DNA from: FW021-bin31 sp964478125
GTDB lineage: Bacteria; Bacteroidota; Bacteroidia; Chitinophagales; Chitinophagaceae
Assembly: GCA_964478125.1 (NCBI GenBank)
Contig: CAYZGR010000032.1
Location: forward strand, 1 to 37,077
Direction of reading: 5' to 3'
Length of the DNA stretch: 37,077 nucleotides
Both the position numbers and the translations under genes were made by a program. This document shows positions 8,094-16,202 of this stretch, piece after piece. The notes under the pieces were generated by a model. The model made no database searches, was not told where the DNA came from, and worked only from the letters and a program-made list of their open reading frames with translations. The first letter of the stretch is position 1; each line of letters opens with the position of its first letter.

Positions 8094-10577
8094 TTATTCT
8101 TTTCTCTTTATTACAAAAACTTTTCCCGGTTTTGTTTCAAAACTATAGGTATAGGTCTTCTTTAGCTTCAATCCTTTTAAATGGGCTTTCGATGATACGA
8201 GAGGGGGTTTTACGTCGGGCGTGTCAAAATAAGGATTAGGTAATAAAGTGGTATCCAGAGAAAAATCGCCCACCGCCTGGACCGGATCATAAGTCCTGAT
8301 CCTACAATTTCCTCCAAGGGTGGAATAGATCGTTAATTTTTTCAATTTTCCCTTTGTCCATGTAATATTTACAATAAATCCCCCTCTGCCTCTCAAGCCC
8401 TTTACTTCTCCGCTGCTCCATTCATCCGGCAACGCGGGAAGAATAAACAGGCCTCCGCCATCGCTCTGTAAGAGCATATGCGCAATACCGGCCGTACCTC
8501 CGAAGTTCCCATCTATTTGAAAAGGCGGATGTGCATCAAAAAGATTCGGATAAGTTCCTCCCCCGCTTTTCCCATCTTCCGGAAGCCTTAATTGATCCTT
8601 TAATAACTTTAGGGCATGATTGCCGTCTAACAGGCAGGCCCACAGGTTTATTTTCCAGGCCATAGACCAGCCGGTAGATATATCCCCCCGCTGAATAAGG
8701 GAAGTTCTGGCGGCCTCAAATAATTTCGGACTATGGAAAGGAGAAATCTGATTGCTCGGAAACAAGCCATATAAATGAGATACATGCCGATGATGGTCAT
8801 TGGGATTATCCCAATCTTTTATCCATTCCTGTAACTGCCCATATTGCCCTATCTGCATAGGCGGAAGCGCATCCCTTTTCTTCCGGAGCGTGTCAGAAAA
8901 TAACCGGTCCTTTCCAAGAATTTTTGCTGCAGCAATGGTATGAGAAAAGACATCAAAAACCAATTGGTTATCCATGGTGGTACCATAAGTAATATCTACC
9001 GTTACGCCGTCTTTGTGCATGTAGCTATGTTCGGGAGACATGGAAGGACTGACCACCAGCCAATGATGCTCCGGTTCCACCTGCAATACATCAACATAAA
9101 ATTCCGCAACACCTCTTAAGACCGGATAATAGGTTTTCAAGAAAGCCGTATCGCCCGTAAACAGATAATGTTGCCAAACTTGTTGGGTAAGCCAGGCGCC
9201 TCCCATGGGCCATATCCCATAATAACCGCCATCCACAAGGCCTGTAATCCTCCAGATATCCGTATTGTGATGCATATTCCAGCCTCTGGCATGATACATT
9301 TGAGAGGCGCTCTCCCGGCCGGTGATCGAAAGATCCTTCAACATTTCAAAAAGAGGCCGATGCATTTCAGGCAGGCCTGTTATTTCTGCCGGCCAGTAAT
9401 TCATTTCCGTATTAATATTGACCGTGTATTTACTGTCCCAGGGCGGGTTCAGTTGCGCATTCCATTTCCCCTGCAGGTTGGCCGGCTGGCTACCCGGATA
9501 AGAACTGGTAATTAATAAATAGCGTCCAAACTGGAAAAATAAGGCGGGTAGAGCCGGATCCTTTTCTTTATTAAAATTACCAATACGAATGTTTGTCGGC
9601 TTTTTTACGGCATCCGTCGTTCCTAAATCCAGAGATACCCGGTCGAAATATTTTTGGTAGCGGGCAATCTGGTCCGATTTTGCTGCCGGATACGTTTTAT
9701 TCAAAGCCTCCTTCAGAAAACCGGAAGCCTTTTTGGAAGCATCCCCGCTTAAATCTTTGTAGTTAATAAAATTTGTAGCAATAGAAATATAAACAGTAGC
9801 CGCATCCGCATGGCTTATTTTCAGGCTATTGGTCGAGGTAATCACTTTCCCGCCTTCAATTCGCGGGAGAACCTGAACCTGATAATGTATTTCCCCCTTT
9901 TTATTATCAATAGAACTTGTCACCCCGGATAGAGAGAGCTTTCCGTTTTTTGTATCCATCCGGTAATTTTTAAAAGGGGTTTTCAGATTTAAGTCAAAAG
10001 AAATGCTTCCCGGTTTGTCTGCGGTCAAATGCACCATTATCACCTGGTCGGGAATAGAAGCTACGTATTCTCTCTTGTAATGAATTCCCCCCGATTGAAA
10101 GGATACACTTGCAATTGCATTCCGAAGATCTAACTGCCTTCTATAATGACGGATCTCTCCTTTTTGATGGGGAAAATGAAAGAAAAGACTTCCGGCAGTC
10201 TGGTAAGGCATGCCATAATTATTATCCTGCGGGGCATTCCGGGGAAAGGTATTATTAGAAAGCTTCTGGGCTTCGACATATTTACCATCAAAGAGCAACT
10301 GGCGAATAAGTTGAATACTATCAAACACGTGTTTCTGCACATTATTCCCCGGTTTGCCCGCCCAAATAGTCCCTTCATTCAGCTGTAACCGGTCTTTCTC
10401 CACCCCGCCAAACACCATAGCCGCCAAACGCCCGGTCCCGATCGGGAGCGCTTCATTCCAGTCTGCTGCAGGCTCATCATACCATAACATTAAAGGATTT
10501 GAGGATTGCGCATAGGTTAAAGAGCTGTTTAGCACAAGCCATATCAATAAAATAAAATTTTTATTTACTCTACACAT
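8094..10577 (-). CDS. Secreted GH95 alpha-L-fucosidase/alpha-L-galactosidase
   Basis: An inverting exo-enzyme removing terminal L-fucose or L-galactose. The ATG at 10577 is preferred because it starts directly at a good signal peptide (MCRVNKNFILLIW, cleavage near LTYAQ) and leaves 19 bases after the upstream gene. A start at 10622 would overlap that gene. With this start the protein has 827 residues, normal for GH95. Seen: LPIGTGRLAAMVFGG in the N-terminal domain; N387/N389 in YTVNINTEMNYWP; acid E516 in SMSPEH; D689 in QIDGNFGG. Two positions before the first Asn is T385. The Bifidobacterium fucosidase AfcA has His there, and a Thr has been linked to L-galactosidase activity in a Bacteroides GH95, so L-galactose is a real alternative. 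The fuconate dehydratase downstream fits either sugar. Confidence 0.9.
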   Translation of the reverse strand: MCRVNKNFILLIWLVLNSSLTYAQSSNPLMLWYDEPAADWNEALPIGTGRLAAMVFGGVEKDRLQLNEGTIWAGKPGNNVQKHVFDSIQLIRQLLFDGKYVEAQKLSNNTFPRNAPQDNNYGMPYQTAGSLFFHFPHQKGEIRHYRRQLDLRNAIASVSFQSGGIHYKREYVASIPDQVIMVHLTADKPGSISFDLNLKTPFKNYRMDTKNGKLSLSGVTSSIDNKKGEIHYQVQVLPRIEGGKVITSTNSLKISHADAATVYISIATNFINYKDLSGDASKKASGFLKEALNKTYPAAKSDQIARYQKYFDRVSLDLGTTDAVKKPTNIRIGNFNKEKDPALPALFFQFGRYLLITSSYPGSQPANLQGKWNAQLNPPWDSKYTVNINTEMNYWPAEITGLPEMHRPLFEMLKDLSITGRESASQMYHARGWNMHHNTDIWRITGLVDGGYYGIWPMGGAWLTQQVWQHYLFTGDTAFLKTYYPVLRGVAEFYVDVLQVEPEHHWLVVSPSMSPEHSYMHKDGVTVDITYGTTMDNQLVFDVFSHTIAAAKILGKDRLFSDTLRKKRDALPPMQIGQYGQLQEWIKDWDNPNDHHRHVSHLYGLFPSNQISPFHSPKLFEAARTSLIQRGDISTGWSMAWKINLWACLLDGNHALKLLKDQLRLPEDGKSGGGTYPNLFDAHPPFQIDGNFGGTAGIAHMLLQSDGGGLFILPALPDEWSSGEVKGLRGRGGFIVNITWTKGKLKKLTIYSTLGGNCRIRTYDPVQAVGDFSLDTTLLPNPYFDTPDVKPPLVSSKAHLKGLKLKKTYTYSFETKPGKVFVIKRKE

Positions 10578-10596
10578 ATAAAAATAATAAACTGTA

Positions 10597-11565
10597 TTAA
10601 TTGGATCGGGCGGCAAAATCATCTGCCTCCGAATTCAATTCTTTGACAGAAGGCCGGCTTCCGGTGTTAATAATTACCTGGTAATGAAAAGTGGCAGATT
10701 GCCCCGCCTCCAAATGAAAATTCAGGGCTTGTTTTCCATTTGAGAAAACTTTTTCTCCCAATGGATTCGCTGCAAATAAACCATAACCCCTCGCATGCCA
10801 ATAGGTAGGATAGCCCGGATTTTGGGGATGATCAAAAATAGTAATGCTGGTCATTTCCCCGTTTAGTTCTCCATAAAGCATACACCAACGGGCGCGGGTT
10901 CCCCAGGCGCCGTCTCCCGTCTTACCTTCACTGGTCAGGTAATTTCCACCGGGTATTTGTAACCCTTTTGCTACCCGGATACCCAACAATCCATCCTTTA
11001 CATCTTTAAAAGTTACCGGTATAACCGCCGTAAGGGTCGTTATCCGATCAATAGTGCGCCGGTGTTTGGTCCCACTAAACCGAAAGGTAGTTACTTCCTT
11101 TAAAAGCACGTCTCCTTTTTGATTTTCCCAATCAGCAGCTACTTGAAGAATGCCGATTTTACCGCTTTGGGCCTTCAAAACCTTCTTTTGACGGATCCAG
11201 CCATAATGGGATTTTTTATCGGCGGGAATGGCATAAGAGTTATTCCAGAAGTCCAGATCATTCACATTTTCATAAGTAAACCACATGCCAACCTGATGAG
11301 GATGATCGGTAGGCTCTCCCGGTTGGGGGTTAATCGGGAAGCCGCGGGTGACTCTGTTTCCATTAGCTGCCCGCAAGGGATAAAGAATCGGTTTTTCAAG
11401 GGTATCCGGAAATAAATAAGTCGTAAAAGGATGACCGCCAATTAGAATATCCACCTTATTTTCCCCGGGAACCGGTTCTATCTTGACCTTCTGTCTTTGC
11501 GCAGAAACAGGGAGGTAAACTATTGACAAGAAAATCAAGATAAGTGCTGTTATACCTTTCATCAT
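10597..11565 (-). CDS. Secreted PmoA/DUF6807 family protein
   Basis: 322 residues, signal peptide to about residue 22 (PVSAQ). It belongs by sequence feel to the family Pfam calls methane oxygenase PmoA (now often DUF6807). Typical family segments are visible: DHPHQVGMWFTY with H88/H90, NDLDFWNN, and a C-terminal FDHPQNPGYPTYWHARGYGLFAANP. The family is common next to glycoside hydrolases in Bacteroidota and Planctomycetota and is very unlikely to be a methane oxygenase. A role in carbohydrate processing or binding is inferred, not known. The histidine-rich segments could hold a metal. It starts after a 207-base gap, the longest inside the pectin region apart from the edges, so a promoter could lie there, though I find no good consensus. 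Confidence 0.75.
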   Translation of the reverse strand: MMKGITALILIFLSIVYLPVSAQRQKVKIEPVPGENKVDILIGGHPFTTYLFPDTLEKPILYPLRAANGNRVTRGFPINPQPGEPTDHPHQVGMWFTYENVNDLDFWNNSYAIPADKKSHYGWIRQKKVLKAQSGKIGILQVAADWENQKGDVLLKEVTTFRFSGTKHRRTIDRITTLTAVIPVTFKDVKDGLLGIRVAKGLQIPGGNYLTSEGKTGDGAWGTRARWCMLYGELNGEMTSITIFDHPQNPGYPTYWHARGYGLFAANPLGEKVFSNGKQALNFHLEAGQSATFHYQVIINTGSRPSVKELNSEADDFAARSN

Positions 11566-11772
11566 TTTATAAATTAGTTTTTATATTCTTGAATTTAATA
11601 AGAAAATGGAAAGTAGAACACAAATTTCTTATGGCCCTACCGCAAATCCATTATCTATTCATCTTTTTGGATTCAAAATTTTAAAGGACCATAACTATCA
11701 TAATAATTCACATTCTATTTTCCTTCCGGATTAGTCCCTTTTTAATCATCATTTTTTCATCTCATTTTCTCT

Positions 11773-12426
11773 CTACAATATATTCAATCCTTTCCAAACT
11801 GCCCGGGCTATTTCTTTTTGTCCGGCCACATTAGGATGAAGTCCATCCGCATAGTTCGGCTCTGAAACCACATGCAATAGAGATATGAAGCCGGTATGCA
11901 TTTCTTTTGACAAGGCTTTGTATCTCTTCTCCAAATCTGCGAGTGCCTTTTTTGTATTCTCATTGTATTTCTTATCCTTATTGAGCTGTGTCATGATATT
12001 TATATTTATATCAGTAGGTGCAAGAAGGACTATCCTGGCTCTGGCATTGGACGCACGGATCTTATTGATCATCCACTTTATATTATCGACACAGTTATCC
12101 ACCATAGAATCATTACCATTCTTCAGATCATTCACCCCCAGAAAGATCAGGTAATAAGCCGCATGGGGATATTTCTTTAGCACCGGCAAAAGTTCTTCTT
12201 TATCCGATGTCTTGCGGCCACTCCTTCCTTCATTTATAAACGTGATCCCCTTATGGTTTTCCTGTTGTAAGATCCAAACCCAGCTGTCACCATCTACTTT
12301 GGCCCCATGCGTAATGGAATCTCCAAAGCAAACCGCTTCTCCGTGGGGCTGTAACGTAATAGTCATGGAGGTCAGCCCCGTAATGCACAAGACTATCAGG
12401 ATCCAATAATATTTTTTATATCGCAT
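11773..12426 (-). CDS. SGNH/GDSL hydrolase, probable secreted acetylesterase
   Basis: 217 residues with an N-terminal hydrophobic signal (about 5-24). SGNH blocks are in order: S37 in FGDSITHG, G70 region in NEGRSGRKT, N99 in LGVNDLKNG, and D194/H197 in ADGLHPN. This is the single-domain lysophospholipase-L1/TesA-like esterase type, used on plant glycans as a deacetylase. It is not the CE12 rhamnogalacturonan acetylesterase, which is encoded separately upstream. Only 8 bases separate it from the GH28 gene before it, so they are co-transcribed. The exact ester is unknown. Confidence 0.82.
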   Translation of the reverse strand: MRYKKYYWILIVLCITGLTSMTITLQPHGEAVCFGDSITHGAKVDGDSWVWILQQENHKGITFINEGRSGRKTSDKEELLPVLKKYPHAAYYLIFLGVNDLKNGNDSMVDNCVDNIKWMINKIRASNARARIVLLAPTDININIMTQLNKDKKYNENTKKALADLEKRYKALSKEMHTGFISLLHVVSEPNYADGLHPNVAGQKEIARAVWKGLNIL

Positions 12427-12434
12427 TTTAGATC

Positions 12435-13871
12435 TTATTGCTCAACAGCAACTTTTTTGCCATCAATAGTCGTATTCGTTATTTTTATATTAGTGGCCTG
12501 CTGTATCACATTTTCCTTTTCTACATTATTAAAATCACAATTGCTGATATAAATGTTATTTACCGGCTTGTCTTTTCTGCCTTTTATATTGATCGCAAAT
12601 TCACTTTTATGACTCACTACATGATCTATGAAAACACTGTCTAATGTGGGTGAAAAATGACAATCTTCCGCATTTTCATCACCATAAAACATGTTTATCT
12701 TTATCACGGATTCATGTACCTGTCCAACTTCAATATCTTTAAAATAAAAATTCTTTAAGACCCCGCCTCTGCATGCATTGGACTTGATCCGGATCGCGCG
12801 GTCCAGATTGGGGCTGTTCATTTCACAATTCCGGGCAAACACATTTTCCACGCCTCCCGAGGTTTCACTACCAATGACTACGCCACCATGCCCGTCGCGC
12901 ATTTTACAATTCTCTATAATGATATTTTTGGAGGGGACATTTACACGCCTTCCGTCTTCATCCCTTCCGCTTTTGATCGCGATACAATCATCCCCATTGC
13001 TGAAGAAACAATCTTTTATCAACACATCCGTACAGGACTCCGGATCGCAACCGTCATTATTAGGCCCGTAGCTGACCGTAGTGACCCCTTCAATAGTCAC
13101 ATTTTGGCTCAAAGTAGGATGCAGGATCCAGAAAGGGGTATTCTTAATGGTGATATCTTTTATTAAAATATTTTTACAACTATACACTTCCAGGAAGGTA
13201 GGCCTCAGGTAGTGTCCTTCACCAAATATCCTTTCTTCAACAGGAACGCCCCTGGCTGCCATGCGTGCAAGTTCAGGCCGGTTCGCCGAATCACTCTGGG
13301 AAGGCATGCCTTCTTTCCATCCAAATCTTTTAGAATGCACCCAATTCCACCAATGATCATTGTCCGCCTGTCCGTCCAGGATCCCTTTCCCGGTTATGGC
13401 TATGTTTTGTTGCTTATACGCATATATCAGAGGAGAATAGTTCATCAATTCAATACCCTCATAACGGGTAAGTACAAGCGGGAGATAGTCGCTTGCATCG
13501 GTACTGAACTTTATCACGGTACCTTCACTTAAATGTAGATTCACATTGCTTTTCAAATGAATAGGCCCCTTTACAAAATACGTTCCGGGCGGAATGATCA
13601 CCCGACCGCCGCCGGCTTTATTGCAGGCATCAATGGCCCTGGTAATAGCCGGTAAGCAATCCGCCGTACTGTCGCCGGCCTTTGCACCATAATCCAGGAT
13701 AGAAAAATCCTTATCAGGAAAGGACGGAGGCACTATATTCTTCATAATGGCCGGAAGCTTATCCCAGCCTGAGGCAGATTGTTCCTGTGAATGGGTACAC
13801 CCTGCCCATAAAAGGCCTGATAACAGAATCAGGCAGTAATATTGGATCCGGTCTAATCTTAACATTTTCAT
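12435..13871 (-). CDS. GH28 polygalacturonase, probable lipoprotein
   Basis: A right-handed beta-helix hydrolase of galacturonan or rhamnogalacturonan. The 478 residues begin with a membrane signal ending LLWAGC, so C25 may be lipidated and the enzyme held on the outer membrane; the lipobox is imperfect (Trp at -3). GH28 motifs are all present: NNDGCDPES with D273, NGDDCIAIKSG with D294/D295, GHGGVVIGSE with H328, and RIK at 361-363. A DYGAKAGDST segment marks the start of the helix domain (about 59). The large insertion at about 170-220 (rich in Trp and charged residues) would shape the active-site entrance, as in exo-acting or side-chain-tolerant GH28s. Endo versus exo action cannot be decided by eye. 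Confidence 0.9.
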   Translation of the reverse strand: MKMLRLDRIQYYCLILLSGLLWAGCTHSQEQSASGWDKLPAIMKNIVPPSFPDKDFSILDYGAKAGDSTADCLPAITRAIDACNKAGGGRVIIPPGTYFVKGPIHLKSNVNLHLSEGTVIKFSTDASDYLPLVLTRYEGIELMNYSPLIYAYKQQNIAITGKGILDGQADNDHWWNWVHSKRFGWKEGMPSQSDSANRPELARMAARGVPVEERIFGEGHYLRPTFLEVYSCKNILIKDITIKNTPFWILHPTLSQNVTIEGVTTVSYGPNNDGCDPESCTDVLIKDCFFSNGDDCIAIKSGRDEDGRRVNVPSKNIIIENCKMRDGHGGVVIGSETSGGVENVFARNCEMNSPNLDRAIRIKSNACRGGVLKNFYFKDIEVGQVHESVIKINMFYGDENAEDCHFSPTLDSVFIDHVVSHKSEFAINIKGRKDKPVNNIYISNCDFNNVEKENVIQQATNIKITNTTIDGKKVAVEQ

Positions 13872-13929
13872 AAAATTGATTTTTAAAATTATAACTAATA
13901 GTATTTATATACAGCCTTTTAAATAGTGC

Positions 13930-15219
13930 TTATTGAAGCCACGACCATCTTTTTGCCCAGTCTGATAAGACTGCGCTACGCCATCTCATTATGGTTCTGG
14001 CTCCCTGCCATTGATTAACAAAGAGTCCGGGATCACTTTTATCGGTATACCAGGTATTCCCCAGACTGTAATCCGTTGTATTATGCGGCCCGGGCCAGGT
14101 ATTCTTCACAACCAATTGCCCCTTTTGATCCTCAAAACCCGGAATACGGGATGTCATTGTATAACTTAAGGTTTCCGCCTTCTTTGGAGCATATCTTACC
14201 GCATAATTGCCGTTGCCCAGGTAATAGCCCGACCATTTTTGTACCCCTATGCCGGCTTCCACCGTAAGGGTAAAACAGGCGGAATCCCGGGGGATGTTCA
14301 CAACCGGTCCCTTAAATCGAAATACTACCATTGAATATACAGGTACCGTATCGGCAATGGTTGTGCTGCGATTAAAAAATATCCTGGAACTGTATTTAAG
14401 CTTTTCAAAACTTCCGCCCCAACTTTCTTTGAAGGGATCATCCGGATCGCCATCCATCATATATAACAAGGAAGGGGTATCCCCCATCTTTATTTTACCG
14501 CCATAATAATTTTTAAACCCTTTACCCAAATGACCGGCTCCCCGGATGTAGTTCGCATAATAGTGGTCGTTTTTTAAACTATCCGGTGCGCTTTCATCAG
14601 AGAAGAATCCATTGTATGAAGAATTATTCTCAATAAACCACAGGTCAGGAAAGTTTTTTACAATATATGCGTAACTGTTCGTACTCCACTTTTTGTTTGG
14701 TCCGCCAATCCAGTAAACTTTAATTTTCTTGCGGATGTCCGGGGCATCATGCAACGCCTGGGCCAGGTCATCAAGTCCGCCCCAAACCAGCACCCAGAGT
14801 GGCCGGTCACTTTTTTTACGTGCACATTTAATAATCCAGTCAGAACCTTCGGTGGCCTTCGTATATCCGGCAAATGGCGCCGCACCCTGTCTTCCCTGTT
14901 TACATACAGCTCGTAAAGCATCGGGAGAAGGAAAACCGCTTGCATGCCGTTTTAATTTGGGCAGGTCCTGTGCATAGAGATCAATCATATCCAGGATTTC
15001 CTGTTTGGTACCCTGTCCGTAGGAGGGGGAAGATACAAGCCCTTCCGTTTCAAACAGGTTGCTGTACATCAGAAAATGAATCATGGACTGATTGTCATCA
15101 GGATCGGTGCCGCCGATATCGGTACTGATCAATATGCGGGGTTTGACCGGTACGGGTTGCTGTGCTTTGAGCACAGTCGAACAAAGTAAAACAGAAAAAA
15201 TCAAAAATAGCTTGTTCAT
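13930..15219 (-). CDS. Secreted DUF1593 protein (nucleoside-hydrolase-like fold)
   Basis: 429 residues, signal peptide to about residue 19 (VLKAQ). The N-terminal domain (about 27-270) has the aspartate-rich metal site typical of inosine-uridine nucleoside hydrolases, in ISTDIGGTDPDDNQS (D34, D39, D41, D42). The C-terminal part (about 300-429) looks like a beta-sandwich, matching the DUF1593 architecture. Nucleoside hydrolases cleave N-ribosidic bonds through a Ca-bound ribose. An exported relative inside a pectin locus suggests a glycosidase-like role on a furanosyl substituent, but this is inference; no biochemical role is known to me. It sits 12 bases before the second CE8 gene in coordinate order, and transcription passes from CE8 into it. 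Confidence 0.82.
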   Translation of the reverse strand: MNKLFLIFSVLLCSTVLKAQQPVPVKPRILISTDIGGTDPDDNQSMIHFLMYSNLFETEGLVSSPSYGQGTKQEILDMIDLYAQDLPKLKRHASGFPSPDALRAVCKQGRQGAAPFAGYTKATEGSDWIIKCARKKSDRPLWVLVWGGLDDLAQALHDAPDIRKKIKVYWIGGPNKKWSTNSYAYIVKNFPDLWFIENNSSYNGFFSDESAPDSLKNDHYYANYIRGAGHLGKGFKNYYGGKIKMGDTPSLLYMMDGDPDDPFKESWGGSFEKLKYSSRIFFNRSTTIADTVPVYSMVVFRFKGPVVNIPRDSACFTLTVEAGIGVQKWSGYYLGNGNYAVRYAPKKAETLSYTMTSRIPGFEDQKGQLVVKNTWPGPHNTTDYSLGNTWYTDKSDPGLFVNQWQGARTIMRWRSAVLSDWAKRWSWLQ

Positions 15220-15231
15220 GATCCCATGTTT

Positions 15232-16200
15232 TTATGGTTTCCAATCTTTAAATATCCTTTCAAGGGTATATCGACCCGCTTCTTCATCACTCAACTGCCG
15301 CGACCAGGATACACGCTGGCCTGTTTCCGCCCCGGGACCCGTATTTTTATATTCCGCATAATAAGCCGTTTTTTCATTTGACGGTTTGTTCCAGTTATGC
15401 CATCCTTCCGGCCTGATCATGCTTCCCAGGCGGCAATACATGTATACAACTTTCGCATAAGGACGCCATGGACGTCCCAGGTAAAAGGAATGCGCAGGAG
15501 CATTACCGGTAATGTTGCAGTGCAAAAAAACATACCCGAAAGGAATTTCTTCCGGCGTCGAAGCAGCTGTAATATAATGTCCCCCGTCTTTACAATAAAT
15601 AGTACAATGATCAAATACAGCGATGGCAGCGCCAAATATAAAATCGGTAGTTCCCTCAATATAGCAGTATTGAAAGTATTCCCGCCCCTGGACCGGACTG
15701 CCATTACCTCTTCCGTGCGTATAGACCGTATCCTGGAAACCAAGAAAACGGCAATGAACAAATTTAACCCTGTCTCCCCCGATCCATATAGCAACCGCCT
15801 GGCCAACGGGACCCGATGTATTTTGAAAAGTAATATTTTTCGCGGTAAAATCCGATGCAAAAAGATAAAAACTGGCAGAACCTGATGTGCCCATTTCTTT
15901 GCCAAAGCTATTTTTCTTTGAAGCATAGTTATCAAATTGAAATATAACGCTGTCCGCATGCGCTCCAATCATCTTCAACAATGTTTTGGAAGCGGGAACC
16001 GTGATCTTTTCTTTATAAATGCCTTTCTTTATATAAATAAAGGTGGTATCCCTGCTAAAATCGGGCGCCGCGTCAATGGCCTCCTGTACTGTGGAAAAAT
16101 CACCACTTCCGTCTTTTGCAACGGTTATCTTCTGCTCTTTCGCCATGGACGAAAAGGCATTAAATACAAAAAGGGTCAGTATGATTATTTTAGCTCTCAC
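15232..16200 (-). CDS. Pectin methylesterase (CE8), copy 2
   Basis: A second exported pectin methylesterase, 322 residues, signal peptide to about residue 20 (SSMA). Active site: Q134 (GPVGQA), acid/base D157 in the canonical QDTVYTHG, nucleophile D186 (GTTDFIFG), R243/W245 (LGRPWR). A longer loop (RGNGSPVQGREY) follows the QDTVY motif than in copy 1. The start codon is GTG, two bases after the stop of the upstream FN3-GH28 gene; no better start keeps the signal peptide. Direct adjacency to a polygalacturonase fits stepwise action: demethylation, then hydrolysis of the exposed galacturonan. Confidence 0.93.
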   Translation of the reverse strand: MRAKIIILTLFVFNAFSSMAKEQKITVAKDGSGDFSTVQEAIDAAPDFSRDTTFIYIKKGIYKEKITVPASKTLLKMIGAHADSVIFQFDNYASKKNSFGKEMGTSGSASFYLFASDFTAKNITFQNTSGPVGQAVAIWIGGDRVKFVHCRFLGFQDTVYTHGRGNGSPVQGREYFQYCYIEGTTDFIFGAAIAVFDHCTIYCKDGGHYITAASTPEEIPFGYVFLHCNITGNAPAHSFYLGRPWRPYAKVVYMYCRLGSMIRPEGWHNWNKPSNEKTAYYAEYKNTGPGAETGQRVSWSRQLSDEEAGRYTLERIFKDWKP

Positions 16201-16202
16201 TG

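Noticed and set aside
15417..15968. 183-residue frame inside the second CE8 gene
   Set aside because: Same-strand shadow of a gene whose catalytic residues are all intact in its own frame.
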